Assembly: GCF_012524165.2 (NCBI RefSeq)
Contig: NZ_JABACJ020000010.1
Span: 1 to 64,000 of the forward strand
DNA length: 64,000 bases
Reading direction: 5' to 3'
DNA from: Faecalicatena faecalis
GTDB lineage: Bacteria; Bacillota; Clostridia; Lachnospirales; Lachnospiraceae
In this document: positions 8,478-16,838 of the stretch, piece after piece
Layout: every line of letters starts with the position of its first letter
Position numbering within the stretch: the stretch's first letter is position 1
Notes under the pieces: generated by a model
Seen by the model: the letters and a program-made list of their open reading frames with translations, nothing else
Databases searched by the model: none
Told to the model about the DNA's origin: nothing
Position numbers and translations under genes: made by a program

Positions 8478-9809
8478 TTATTCGTATGCATTTCCAATCT
8501 GTGCTTTCATCTCATCTTCTGCCGACTTAAGGGCCGTATCTAAATCCATGGTCCCTGATAGATATTCTCCGAGATAACGGACAATAATTGTCTCTTCCAG
8601 AGAAGAATTCGGTGTATATGGATATACTGAAAGTAAGTCCATAGCCTTAAATTCGGTTTCCATTCTATCAACATCATAGTAATCATTTGCAACTAAGAAC
8701 TCCTCACTCTCAGCACAGGATTTCAAGTAAGGAATAATTCCTCTGGAACTGTGGAAGAGTGCACTTGCGCTTTCCTCTGTATAACAGAACTTCGTCAGCA
8801 TCTCAACACAGAGATCTGCATTTGGGCTGGCATCATTTACCATCATTAACTTTGCACCTGATTCTGAACCCTTGGCAATATCCTCCGGCCATAACGCCAA
8901 TCCCCACTTTCCAGCAAGGTCTGGACAAACATTCGGCAGATGATTGGATGTAAACCATCCTGCCAATACTTGTGAACAAAGCGTTCCATCATTTAACGCA
9001 GCATACCAGTCTTCTGAAAAATCCTGAATGGTGGTGCTTACAACACCAGATTCCCGCATCTTTTCATAGAACTCAAAAGCATCTCTTACTCCTGGATCTG
9101 AAGAACAAATATAATTTCCCTCTTCATCTGCCAGCCTAGCACCATTTCCTGTAAAATAAGCATACAGATCATACCCTTGAGCTACCTCTGTATAGTTTTC
9201 AATATAAGATTCTGGATAGACCTCTTGCACCTTTTTTCCTGCCGCGATCAAATCATCAACTGTCTTACACTCATTTGGGTCTACCCCAGCTTTTTCAAAC
9301 ATATCTTTTCTATATGCCCATATCTTTGTTTTAACTTCTGCCGGGAATCCCATATACTGGTCCTTGTATTTCATCAGACTCATAACTCCAGGCAGAATTT
9401 CATCCCCGTGTTCATCATACACGTCTGTCACATCACGGATGATTCCCATATCATAATATTCTGGGACCTGAGCCCAGTTACATGTGATAATGTCCGGCAT
9501 CTCTTCCTGTTCACCAGAGGCTGCCATTTTTCTCATGGTCTCCATAATGTCGATTGGACCGCTTCCTCCTGTAATAACTTCAATCTCAACTTTGTCTTTA
9601 TATTCTGGAAAAGTATCCAAAAATACTTCCCATTCCGTTTTAGCATTATCTACTCCACTGTCCCATTCCATCAATTTAATTGTCACTTTTTCATCTGTGT
9701 TACTTTTCGCTGAGCTATCCTTCTTTTCATCAGATCCGGCACAAGCTGTCAATCCAGCTACCATAGCCATCCCTAGCAAAACTGCTGTAATCCTTCTTGC
9801 CTTTCTCAT
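8478..9809 (-). CDS. Sugar-binding lipoprotein of ABC transporter (family 1)
   Basis: A 443-residue extracellular solute-binding protein. A signal peptide runs to the lipobox LTAC with the lipidated Cys at 23, followed by a flexible Lys/Ser/Asp linker. The mature part has the two-lobe family 1 layout (for example KTKIWAYRKDMFEKAGVDP and FPEDIAKGSESGAK-like hinge segments). Its ribosome-binding site overlaps the stop of the amidohydrolase gene, so the two are coupled. It delivers the substrate, most likely the GH112/GH2 oligosaccharide, to the adjacent permeases. Confidence 0.9.
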   Translation of the reverse strand: MRKARRITAVLLGMAMVAGLTACAGSDEKKDSSAKSNTDEKVTIKLMEWDSGVDNAKTEWEVFLDTFPEYKDKVEIEVITGGSGPIDIMETMRKMAASGEQEEMPDIITCNWAQVPEYYDMGIIRDVTDVYDEHGDEILPGVMSLMKYKDQYMGFPAEVKTKIWAYRKDMFEKAGVDPNECKTVDDLIAAGKKVQEVYPESYIENYTEVAQGYDLYAYFTGNGARLADEEGNYICSSDPGVRDAFEFYEKMRESGVVSTTIQDFSEDWYAALNDGTLCSQVLAGWFTSNHLPNVCPDLAGKWGLALWPEDIAKGSESGAKLMMVNDASPNADLCVEMLTKFCYTEESASALFHSSRGIIPYLKSCAESEEFLVANDYYDVDRMETEFKAMDLLSVYPYTPNSSLEETIIVRYLGEYLSGTMDLDTALKSAEDEMKAQIGNAYE

Positions 9810-9820
9810 CTCTTTTCCTC

Positions 9821-11044
9821 CTATACGGTGAAATGTTTATGCAGCCTCATTGCATTTTTATATAATATATTTTCTGCTGTTTCCTGAGCCTGCTGTTCCG
9901 ACATAAATCCATTTTCTACTGCACGGTTCAGAACTGCTGTCAATGCATTTCTAGCCGTCTTCGCTGCCATCCATCCCTTTTCTGGAATACCGCCTTGTCC
10001 ACTTCCAACTACAATTTTTGTAAAAGGTGCATAACTCATCAATTCTTCTAAGGTCCGTTCACTAGCTAACGAAGTCCAGGACAATGCACAGGACATATCG
10101 ATATAGACATTCGGAAAAAACGCTGCCATCATAGACAGATTCCTAAGCCAGGGATATCCTGCATGAAGAAAGACTACCTTTGTATTTCTAAACTCCGGCT
10201 TTGTCAGGAATCGTGCTAAAGCAAATGGTTCTCCATCAAACATGCTTCCTGCTTTTACGGTTACTTGTCCTGCAATACCTGGTTCCCCTAAGTAAGTTGA
10301 ATGTCCGGTAATTCCTGAATGTATATGAAGTGGCACATCCAGCTCCTGACATAAAAGCATGGTATCTGTTAAAAGCGCCATATATACGGTCTCAAGATCC
10401 TGGCGAACCAATGCTTTAGCACTTGCAAATACACTCTCTGCCTCCTCTGAATATACCGGTCGTGCACTGCTGTGTGAAAAAACTTCCGAAAGATGACATT
10501 TAATTCCTGTATAATGTGGGTCTAAGAATGCCTTTCTTACATCTTCTGAAAACCTTTCCCATAATTCATGATAACTTTTTGTCTCTTTTAATAATCTGAA
10601 AAGCTGATGGTCAAAAGAATACAGTCTGAACACCTGGAATTCGGGCATCTTATCCTCCACATCTTCTCCAATAGGATTATCTGTCTCTAGTACTCCGCCA
10701 ATCAAATTTCCCTCTTTATACAGCATCTCTGAATATGCCTGTATCCCATACTGTTCTGTATAACGATTTCTTTGTTCTATTACACTCTCCAGTGTAGGCT
10801 CACAATTAAAAAGTCGTGCCAAATGACAAATCGTCGAGTATACGACTCCTGTACTTCTTGTATGGAGTATCAGTTCCTCAGTAAAGCCTCCATACAGTGG
10901 GTCTCTTAAATCTCCGCTTGGCGGATCGGTTCTGTCTTTTAATGCCTGATAACCTTTCAGGAATTCAAAGGGTGTAATTGTTGTCTGCTTTCCATCAACA
11001 GAATGTGCATGATTGTCAAAACAAGGTATTTTTGAAAAATTCAT
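9821..11044 (-). CDS. Amidohydrolase-superfamily protein with altered metal site
   Basis: A 407-residue cytoplasmic TIM-barrel protein of the Amidohydro_2 type. Expected metal ligands are visible: His12/His14 in DNHAH, Lys182 in GIKCHL, His240/His242 in LHIHSG, and His294 in LHAGYPW. The usual Asp near the end of the barrel (typically a SD or TD motif) appears to be Gly349 in VGSGQGGIPE, so hydrolysis by the normal mechanism is doubtful. Relatives with this fold and the PE after the motif resemble the FluG N-terminal domain. It lies just upstream of the binding-protein gene with coupled translation. Its role in the sugar pathway is unknown. Confidence 0.75.
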   Translation of the reverse strand: MNFSKIPCFDNHAHSVDGKQTTITPFEFLKGYQALKDRTDPPSGDLRDPLYGGFTEELILHTRSTGVVYSTICHLARLFNCEPTLESVIEQRNRYTEQYGIQAYSEMLYKEGNLIGGVLETDNPIGEDVEDKMPEFQVFRLYSFDHQLFRLLKETKSYHELWERFSEDVRKAFLDPHYTGIKCHLSEVFSHSSARPVYSEEAESVFASAKALVRQDLETVYMALLTDTMLLCQELDVPLHIHSGITGHSTYLGEPGIAGQVTVKAGSMFDGEPFALARFLTKPEFRNTKVVFLHAGYPWLRNLSMMAAFFPNVYIDMSCALSWTSLASERTLEELMSYAPFTKIVVGSGQGGIPEKGWMAAKTARNALTAVLNRAVENGFMSEQQAQETAENILYKNAMRLHKHFTV

Positions 11045-11178
11045 AACTTCCTCCTGTTCTTTATAAATTATCGATAATTCATTTACTTAAATTATAACTT
11101 TTCTGTATATTTTTAACATAACCCAAAGGATTTCATATATGACACAATGTCGCTTTTCCCATTTAGAAGCAAATTGTG

Positions 11179-12654
11179 TTAATCCTCAATTCCTATTATT
11201 TCATAGCTTTTCTGACCATATTTTACAGTGTGCGTATAACTTCCTGCTATTCTTCCATCTAAAAATCTGACCCGCAAGGTATCAACAAATGGTGTTCTAG
11301 TGTAGACCAATTTGATAACATATTCATCTTCCTGCCATGCTCCACTTAGAGATGCATCATTAAAAAATATGACATTATCACAGCTAAAGCCGTCTGGATC
11401 GTACCCTGTTTCATTCTCTACCCACTTTTCGTAACCGATCCATGCCTTAAAAATCCCTTTCTCCGTGACGATACTGACCGATGGCATACCATTCTCAGGA
11501 AACAAAAAACCAATCTGCCAAATTCCAGCTCCATTTCTTGCGACCTTGAATACACGCCCGGACAGATATTCCTGGTTCGGATGGTACTGCTCTCCTTTTA
11601 CTGTTGGAATCTCTAATTCCCTTAATTTTCGCTCCAGGATATGTTGTGCCTCATCATTAGTGCAAACCACATCAACAGCCGGAAGCAAATATTTCCACAC
11701 AATATCCAGAATACGATCTGGTTCACTACATCCCGCTGCAACTGCAACTGTCATGTCTTGTTCTGGCATTACAACACACATCTGACCATAAATTCCATCT
11801 CCCCGATATGCCCCTTTTGGGACACAATGCCAGAACAAATAACCATAACCACTTTTCCAATCCTCTGAAAATCTCCCAAATCCCTGCCTATATCCCAACT
11901 TCTGGTTTTTATCATTATGTATGTTCCGAATTTGTATATCAGACGCCTCACGAACCCAATCCTTTGGTAAAATCTGCCGTCCCTTCCACTGTCCATTATT
12001 CAGATAGAGCAAAGCCAATTTCGTGATGTCCTCTGCCGTTGCATTAAGACCATTAAATCCAGTATTCAAACCCTCTGGAGAGGTCTCCCACCAAATGTTT
12101 TCTGAAAATCCAAGCGGTTCGAACAGCCGCGGTTTTAAATAATCAAATACATTCTGTCCTGTCAGTTTATGGATTACCGCACTCAAAATATAAGTAGAAC
12201 TACTAATATAACGAAATTCTTTACCGGGTTCACCATCAATGTAAGAAGAAAGCAGGGAATAAATCCACGATTCGCCTTCCTGGAACATATTTCTTTCTGT
12301 ACGATGCCCGGTACTCATAGTCAACACATGCCTGATTGTCAGTTTTTCCATGTTCTCACATGGTCTGGATGGAAGAATTCCATCCAGTATATCTAAGATT
12401 CGGTCTTCAACTGTTAAAAGTCCTTCTGAGACCGCCAGGCCAATTGCAGTCCCCACAAAACTTTTGCTGACCGAATATTGAATATGATTATATTCTGCTT
12501 TATAAGGAGCCCACCACCCCTCTGCAATGACCTTTCCATGTCTGGTAACCATTACCGAATGTACATTATATTTTCCCAATTCCTCATACATTTCAGCCAA
12601 CCTTAGCGGATCCACATTACAGGCAGCCGCTGCTGCTCTCTCTAACCGCTCCAT
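11179..12654 (-). CDS. Serine hydrolase, CubicO/class C beta-lactamase fold
   Basis: A 491-residue protein with the penicillin-binding-protein-like fold. The SxxK motif is Ser61-Val-Ser-Lys64 in QYSVSKSFVG, the Tyr motif lies in FRYISSSTY, and the GYGYLFW...GIYGQM segment is typical of CubicO enzymes. A C-terminal domain of about 150 residues follows. No signal peptide is seen, so it is probably a cytoplasmic esterase or amidase, not an antibiotic resistance enzyme. Its start (GGAGGAG seven bases upstream) lies 38 bases inside the end of the propeller gene, which implies coupling. The substrate is unknown; deacylation of an imported glycan would fit. Confidence 0.82.
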   Translation of the reverse strand: MERLERAAAAACNVDPLRLAEMYEELGKYNVHSVMVTRHGKVIAEGWWAPYKAEYNHIQYSVSKSFVGTAIGLAVSEGLLTVEDRILDILDGILPSRPCENMEKLTIRHVLTMSTGHRTERNMFQEGESWIYSLLSSYIDGEPGKEFRYISSSTYILSAVIHKLTGQNVFDYLKPRLFEPLGFSENIWWETSPEGLNTGFNGLNATAEDITKLALLYLNNGQWKGRQILPKDWVREASDIQIRNIHNDKNQKLGYRQGFGRFSEDWKSGYGYLFWHCVPKGAYRGDGIYGQMCVVMPEQDMTVAVAAGCSEPDRILDIVWKYLLPAVDVVCTNDEAQHILERKLRELEIPTVKGEQYHPNQEYLSGRVFKVARNGAGIWQIGFLFPENGMPSVSIVTEKGIFKAWIGYEKWVENETGYDPDGFSCDNVIFFNDASLSGAWQEDEYVIKLVYTRTPFVDTLRVRFLDGRIAGSYTHTVKYGQKSYEIIGIED

Positions 12655-13642
12655 CTTTACACTCCTCCTTCATCTGCAGATAACCGTCCAGTCCCACTGC
12701 AATAAAACAGATAGTTCCATCTATAAGTCGGGCAGACTCTATCCATCTTACTTTTATTTCCTCTAAACTTTGAAGCTGTCCTAAACATTTTTCTTCAATA
12801 CGCACGATTGTTCCATTATTCGTGATTCCCAGGAAAACAGCATCTCCCTGATCATTTTCCACAAGACAAAAGTCAGTGTACTCTTCTGTCGAAAGTAATT
12901 CCCATTCCTCCCACGCATCGGCCTCTTCTTTCTGTCTGCAGGTCTGTATTCTTCCTTCTATATCTAAGACCGCCAGTAATATCTTCCCATCTGAATCCTG
13001 CATACTTTTGAACTTCTGTATCTTGTCCTTTCTCACATACACCCATTCTCCCCACATACCATCGCTATGATGTCTTCTCACAGCCAGCGAACCATCTAAA
13101 AATTTACCAAACACCTGTGGAAATCCCTCTTTATTATTGGTCACTGTCATAGCTCCTGATATAGGTCCGCCTAGCGGCTGCCATTGTGACCACTCCCCTT
13201 TCGGATTCGTCCAACTATGCCATAACTGATTTGCTGTATCCAAGCGAAATACTTCTATTCCTCCTGTACACCTCTCACACACTGCAATATTTACCGCAAT
13301 TGCTTGATACATATTCTTCCAGCGGATGGTCTTATTTTCATCATAAGGATCTATCCAAGAAAAAAGAATTTCACCGTATTTGCTTTTTCCAAAGACTGCA
13401 ATTCTCCCATCCCTTGCATGGTTAGCCGCCAGCACGCCGTATTCCATGTCCAGTTGTTCTCTGTCTGCCTCTTCAACAAGTTTCCATTGGGACCAATCAC
13501 CTCGTATTTCCTGTTTTTCCCAAAGCTGGCCTTTTAGGTCTCTCGCAATAATGTACATCTCACCCTTTGACGTTTGAGTAATCCCTACCTCTCCTGCGGG
13601 CTTTATTTTCTGTCTTCTCCATTGGCTGAAACAATTATCCAT
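12617..13642 (-). CDS. Seven-repeat PLL-like beta-propeller protein
   Basis: A 341-residue protein built of seven repeats of about 45 residues. Each runs roughly G-x-hydrophobic-x-V-F...G-x-L...W-x-x-W; the clearest are GGIEVFRLDTANQLWHSW followed by GEWSQWQPLGG, and GFPQVFGKFLDGSL followed by MWGEWV. The pattern matches seven-bladed PLL-type fucose/galactose-binding propellers. Known PLL lectins are soluble sugar binders. This one has no signal peptide and is coupled to the downstream serine hydrolase. It may present or sense a sugar for its partner, which is inference. Confidence 0.65.
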   Translation of the reverse strand: MDNCFSQWRRQKIKPAGEVGITQTSKGEMYIIARDLKGQLWEKQEIRGDWSQWKLVEEADREQLDMEYGVLAANHARDGRIAVFGKSKYGEILFSWIDPYDENKTIRWKNMYQAIAVNIAVCERCTGGIEVFRLDTANQLWHSWTNPKGEWSQWQPLGGPISGAMTVTNNKEGFPQVFGKFLDGSLAVRRHHSDGMWGEWVYVRKDKIQKFKSMQDSDGKILLAVLDIEGRIQTCRQKEEADAWEEWELLSTEEYTDFCLVENDQGDAVFLGITNNGTIVRIEEKCLGQLQSLEEIKVRWIESARLIDGTICFIAVGLDGYLQMKEECKDGAVRESSSGCL

Positions 13643-13687
13643 TTGTTCACTTTGTCCTTTCTATTTTTTTCTCGTGTTCTCCAAACT

Positions 13688-14638
13688 CTACCATGCATAA
13701 GCCTCTGGTGCCTGTCCCCCCGGTCCAGGAAATATTTCGTCCAGTTTTTCCATAATTTCATCATCGATACTGATTTCTACAGCCCTGACTGTGTCATAAA
13801 GCTGCTCGACAGTACGTGGACCAATAATAGGGGCCGTGATCACAGGATTCTTAAGAATCCACGCTAACGCCAGTGTATCCTCTTTTTCCCCAATCTCTGT
13901 ACTTAAGTTATGAAACTTCTGTAACTGTATTTGTAAAGCCTCCTCTTCTACTTCTCTATTCCTTGCATTTCTAGATAAAAGCCCTCCTGCCAAAGGACTC
14001 CAGGTAACAACTCCCATCCCATGATTTTTTGCGCTTGGGAGAACCTCCAATTCAGGCATTCTGCTGAGTAGATTATATTTATGCTGCTCACATATCAGAC
14101 CAAACATATTTGCCTTTTTAGCTTCTGCCTGTACATCTGCAATATTCCATCCTGCAAAATTACTTGAAGCCAGATAGTCAATATCTCCCCTCTGAATCAT
14201 CCCCTGAAATGCAGGCAATACCTCATCCCAAGAAATGCTCCGATCCACATGATGCATATAATAGATTTCTACATGGTCTGTCTTAAGTCTTTTTAAAGAA
14301 TCCTCAAAATGACGACGGACTTTATAGGCCGACAGCCCCGGAACATCATTGGGATTATTTTCCCGCATAGGTTCATATACCTTAGTCGATAAAATAACCT
14401 TCTCCCTTCTACCTCCTCCTTTTTCAAACCATTTCCCTATGATTGTTTCTGAAATCCCCTCCTTTTGTATGCTTTTTCCATAATTATTAGCCGTATCGAA
14501 ATAGTTGATTCCTATATCTAACGCAGCATCCATGATATCAAAAGCATCTTTTTCTGCTATTCTGCTCCCAAAGTTCATCGTCCCCAAAATCAGTCTGCTT
14601 ACCCATAACCCTGACTTTCCCAGCCTTTTATATTCCAT
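13688..14638 (-). CDS. Aldo/keto reductase
   Basis: A 316-residue NADPH-dependent reductase. The N-terminus MEYKRLGKSGLWVSRLILGT is the classic family start, chosen at 14636-14638 because GGAGG lies seven bases upstream; the longer frame adds 20 non-conserved residues. Tetrad residues are Asp and Tyr in FDTANNYG, Lys in LSTKVYE and His in YYMHHVD. It differs from the YghZ-like enzyme of the same locus and is nearer the YajO/potassium-channel-beta-like group. Substrate unknown. Confidence 0.85.
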   Translation of the reverse strand: MEYKRLGKSGLWVSRLILGTMNFGSRIAEKDAFDIMDAALDIGINYFDTANNYGKSIQKEGISETIIGKWFEKGGGRREKVILSTKVYEPMRENNPNDVPGLSAYKVRRHFEDSLKRLKTDHVEIYYMHHVDRSISWDEVLPAFQGMIQRGDIDYLASSNFAGWNIADVQAEAKKANMFGLICEQHKYNLLSRMPELEVLPSAKNHGMGVVTWSPLAGGLLSRNARNREVEEEALQIQLQKFHNLSTEIGEKEDTLALAWILKNPVITAPIIGPRTVEQLYDTVRAVEISIDDEIMEKLDEIFPGPGGQAPEAYAW

Positions 14639-14731
14639 GTATACACCTCCGCCGCTTTCTTTTAATATCATTATAATTCTCTGTGTTTGAGAAGCCATTG
14701 CCGGAAGATTGTTGTTTATGGCTCATTGTCT

Positions 14732-15716
14732 CTATTTATCAACAGGATAAAAAGTTACTAACAAAATCACTCCAACTGACAAAACCAAGGGAATTCCGAT
14801 ATAATTAATCAAAATTACTCTCTCGACTGTATATGTAATCTGCATATCCGCCTCATATCCGCCCCAAAACAGAACCTTTAGTTACAATCTGGGTCATAGT
14901 CAGAAGAACTGCTCCTATATTTTCCCTTCCAAGATAGTACTTGCAGTAGTAGATCAATCCTTGTGTCCTCATAGAATAGAAAAAAAGTTCAGAAAAATGT
15001 ATCAAGCATAAAACAATCCAGGCTCTGCTTTTCCTTGTTACACCAAATGCCTGAATAAAATTTAGTTTCTCCGTTCTCTTTGCTTTCACCCGCTCTTTGG
15101 TATTTTTTGCGCATAGCACCCCTGCCGTCATAAATACAAATGCAAACCCTGTCACAGCAAATAAAAATCCATATTTTATCTTCGGAGAAAATCGCTCTAC
15201 AATTTTTAAGACTGACGCAGTCACCAAGGTTCCGCCCATAGATGCACCAAGATTTTTAAACAGATTCAAACGCAGCCTTTCGTCTTCCCGCCTCGTCATT
15301 AAAGAAAGCAATGTGAAATATGCTACACTCATAATGGCATAGGCTATACTGAATAATAGATATACCGTTCCCAAATATAGAAGTTTTACCGACTCCTGTA
15401 GTTCGGGCACAGCAAATACCAGAACAAGAAGAAGAATTTCTGGAAAAATGAAAAAGCGTATATATGGTTTGCACTTCCCATTTACTGTTTGTGATCTGTC
15501 CAATACACTGCCAATAAATGGACTTAGCAGCGCATCTGCTGTCCTTCCTATCAGGAGAATCAGTCCTGCTGCCTCTAAATCAATTCCTACAGCATCTGTA
15601 CAGAAAAATAACAGATAGGATGATATAAAAGTAAACATTCCATTTTGCGCAAAATCACCTGCTCCATAACTCATAATTTCTTTTAACGTTAGTTTTTCTT
15701 CCATATACACCTCCAT
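14732..15716 (-). pseudogene. GPH-family sugar:cation symporter, internally deleted and frameshifted
   Basis: The 5' part (14853-15716) encodes 287 residues matching the first eight or so helices of GPH transporters (GDFAQNGMFTFISSYLLFF, IGRTADALLSPFIGS). It stops abruptly after TKGSVLGRI. In another frame, directly downstream, the C-terminal helix of the same family continues from WGGYEADMQ to FYPVDK and a natural stop at 14732-14734. About 110-130 residues (helices 9-11) are missing between them. Intact members are 440-480 residues. The gene cannot make a working symporter, so uptake probably depends on the ABC system. It is the first gene after the AraC-controlled promoter. Confidence 0.8.
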
Positions 15717-15732
15717 TTGAATCTATATATTC

Positions 15733-15780
15733 ATTATAATCTTTACATAATCAGATACTATTTCCATATGTTTCCATTTG
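15733..15780 (-). promoter_or_regulatory. Candidate AraC-activated promoter with direct-repeat operator
   Basis: On the minus strand a TATAAT -10 (15733-15738) has no good -35. Where the -35 should start (15756-15761), two adjacent 10-base direct repeats begin, TTTCCATATG and TTTCCATTTG on the plus strand (15761-15780). Repeats overlapping the -35 are the usual binding arrangement of AraC-type activators, and the AraC gene is divergent. Confidence 0.5.
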
Positions 15781-15819
15781 ATGTCGCAATGTCTCCATTC
15801 TTTTCCTATAGACTGACTA

Positions 15820-15848
15820 TTGCAAAACACATACTTTTCCCCTATAAT
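15820..15848 (+). promoter_or_regulatory. Sigma-A promoter of the araC-type gene
   Basis: TTGCAA (15820-15825) and a perfect TATAAT (15843-15848) are separated by 17 bases, 51 bases before the AraC-type start codon. Confidence 0.65.
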
Positions 15849-15899
15849 AATGGTTATATGTTTACGAAATTTACTTTCTAGTGGTGGGAGAGTAATCAA

Positions 15900-16739
15900 A
15901 TGAAAAAGAATTCTATATTAAACGAAAGCGCAGACAAAAAAAAGAATACAGATTTAGAGCTATACTATTTTGGTACACAACAATGTACTCCCAATGAATC
16001 TTGGGGGCCTGGTATAAAAAACCAGTATAAACTACATTTTGTACATAGTGGAAAAGGCTATCTCCGTTCAAATCAAAGGGAATATATTATTACAGAGGGC
16101 CAGCTTTTTGCCTGTTATCCTGATGAAATTGTTTATTATCGTGCAGATTGTGAGGAACCCTGGAGATATTCCTGGGTAGCTTTTGACGGATTAAATTCAG
16201 AATTTTATTTGGAAAGAGCTGGATTTTCAAAGACAAATCTAGTGTCAGACTGTCCGAATAGACCCATTATAGAAAATGCATTTAACAAGATTTTAGCAAC
16301 AGAAAAATCCGCTGCTAATAAAGATCTGAGTTATATGGGATATCTTTATCTCATTCTCGCTTCCATTGTAGACAAATCTTCTAAAGCAATGAACTACAGC
16401 AATACGAAAGAATATGTTAAAGAAGCTATAACTTATATAAAAAAGAACTACAGTCAGCCCATTAATATCTCAGATATTTCGGCCAATTTATCCTTAGACC
16501 GGAAATACTTCTCTAAGATATTCAAAAAAGAGCTGCAGATGTCTCCCAATGAATACCTGATTAATTACCGTCTTTCACGGGCATGCGAACTCATGGAGAC
16601 GACTACACTTACAATTGCTGAAATAGCAGCGACTGTCGGTTATGACAACCAATTTTCTTTTTCGAGAGTGTTCAAAAAATACAAACAAATTTCTCCTACT
16701 GATTACAGGTCCCGTTTAAAACCTACAGAAAACTCCTGA
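15900..16739 (+). CDS. AraC-family transcriptional regulator
   Basis: A 279-residue regulator. The N-terminal cupin-like sensor (about 20-150, with FVHSGKGYLRSNQREYIITEGQLFACYPDE) binds the inducer. The C-terminal AraC domain (about 175-275) has two helix-turn-helices; the second carries the family signature from IAEIAATVGYDNQFSFSRVFKKY onward. It is the only plus-strand gene of region 1 and diverges from the glycan locus, so it most likely activates that locus in response to the imported sugar. GGGAG precedes the start. Confidence 0.88.
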   Translation: MKKNSILNESADKKKNTDLELYYFGTQQCTPNESWGPGIKNQYKLHFVHSGKGYLRSNQREYIITEGQLFACYPDEIVYYRADCEEPWRYSWVAFDGLNSEFYLERAGFSKTNLVSDCPNRPIIENAFNKILATEKSAANKDLSYMGYLYLILASIVDKSSKAMNYSNTKEYVKEAITYIKKNYSQPINISDISANLSLDRKYFSKIFKKELQMSPNEYLINYRLSRACELMETTTLTIAEIAATVGYDNQFSFSRVFKKYKQISPTDYRSRLKPTENS

Positions 16740-16783
16740 CTTATATTCAGTAATAGGATAGTTCTTCGAACTTTCCTGTATAA

Positions 16784-16817
16784 CAAAAAGCCCCTCTTAA
16801 AACCATAAGAGAGGCTT
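16784..16817 (-). terminator. Rho-independent terminator after the GH13 gene
   Basis: Twelve-base arms (16788-16799 and 16806-16817) pair fully on the minus strand if one G-U is allowed, with a 6-base loop and then TTTTTGTT. It lies just past the GH13 stop and ends the tilS-hpt-ftsH-GH13 transcript, meeting the convergent AraC gene. Confidence 0.75.
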
Positions 16818-16838
16818 AAACTACTATCTTATTCTTCT

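Noticed and set aside
11066..11079. Perfect 14-base palindrome AATTATCGATAATT upstream of the amidohydrolase gene
   Set aside because: It is very AT-rich, occurs once, and has no adjacent promoter signature; chance is a fair explanation.
11179..12654. Beta-lactam resistance gene
   Set aside because: The fold and SxxK motif are shared with esterases; there is no signal peptide and the context is sugar catabolism.
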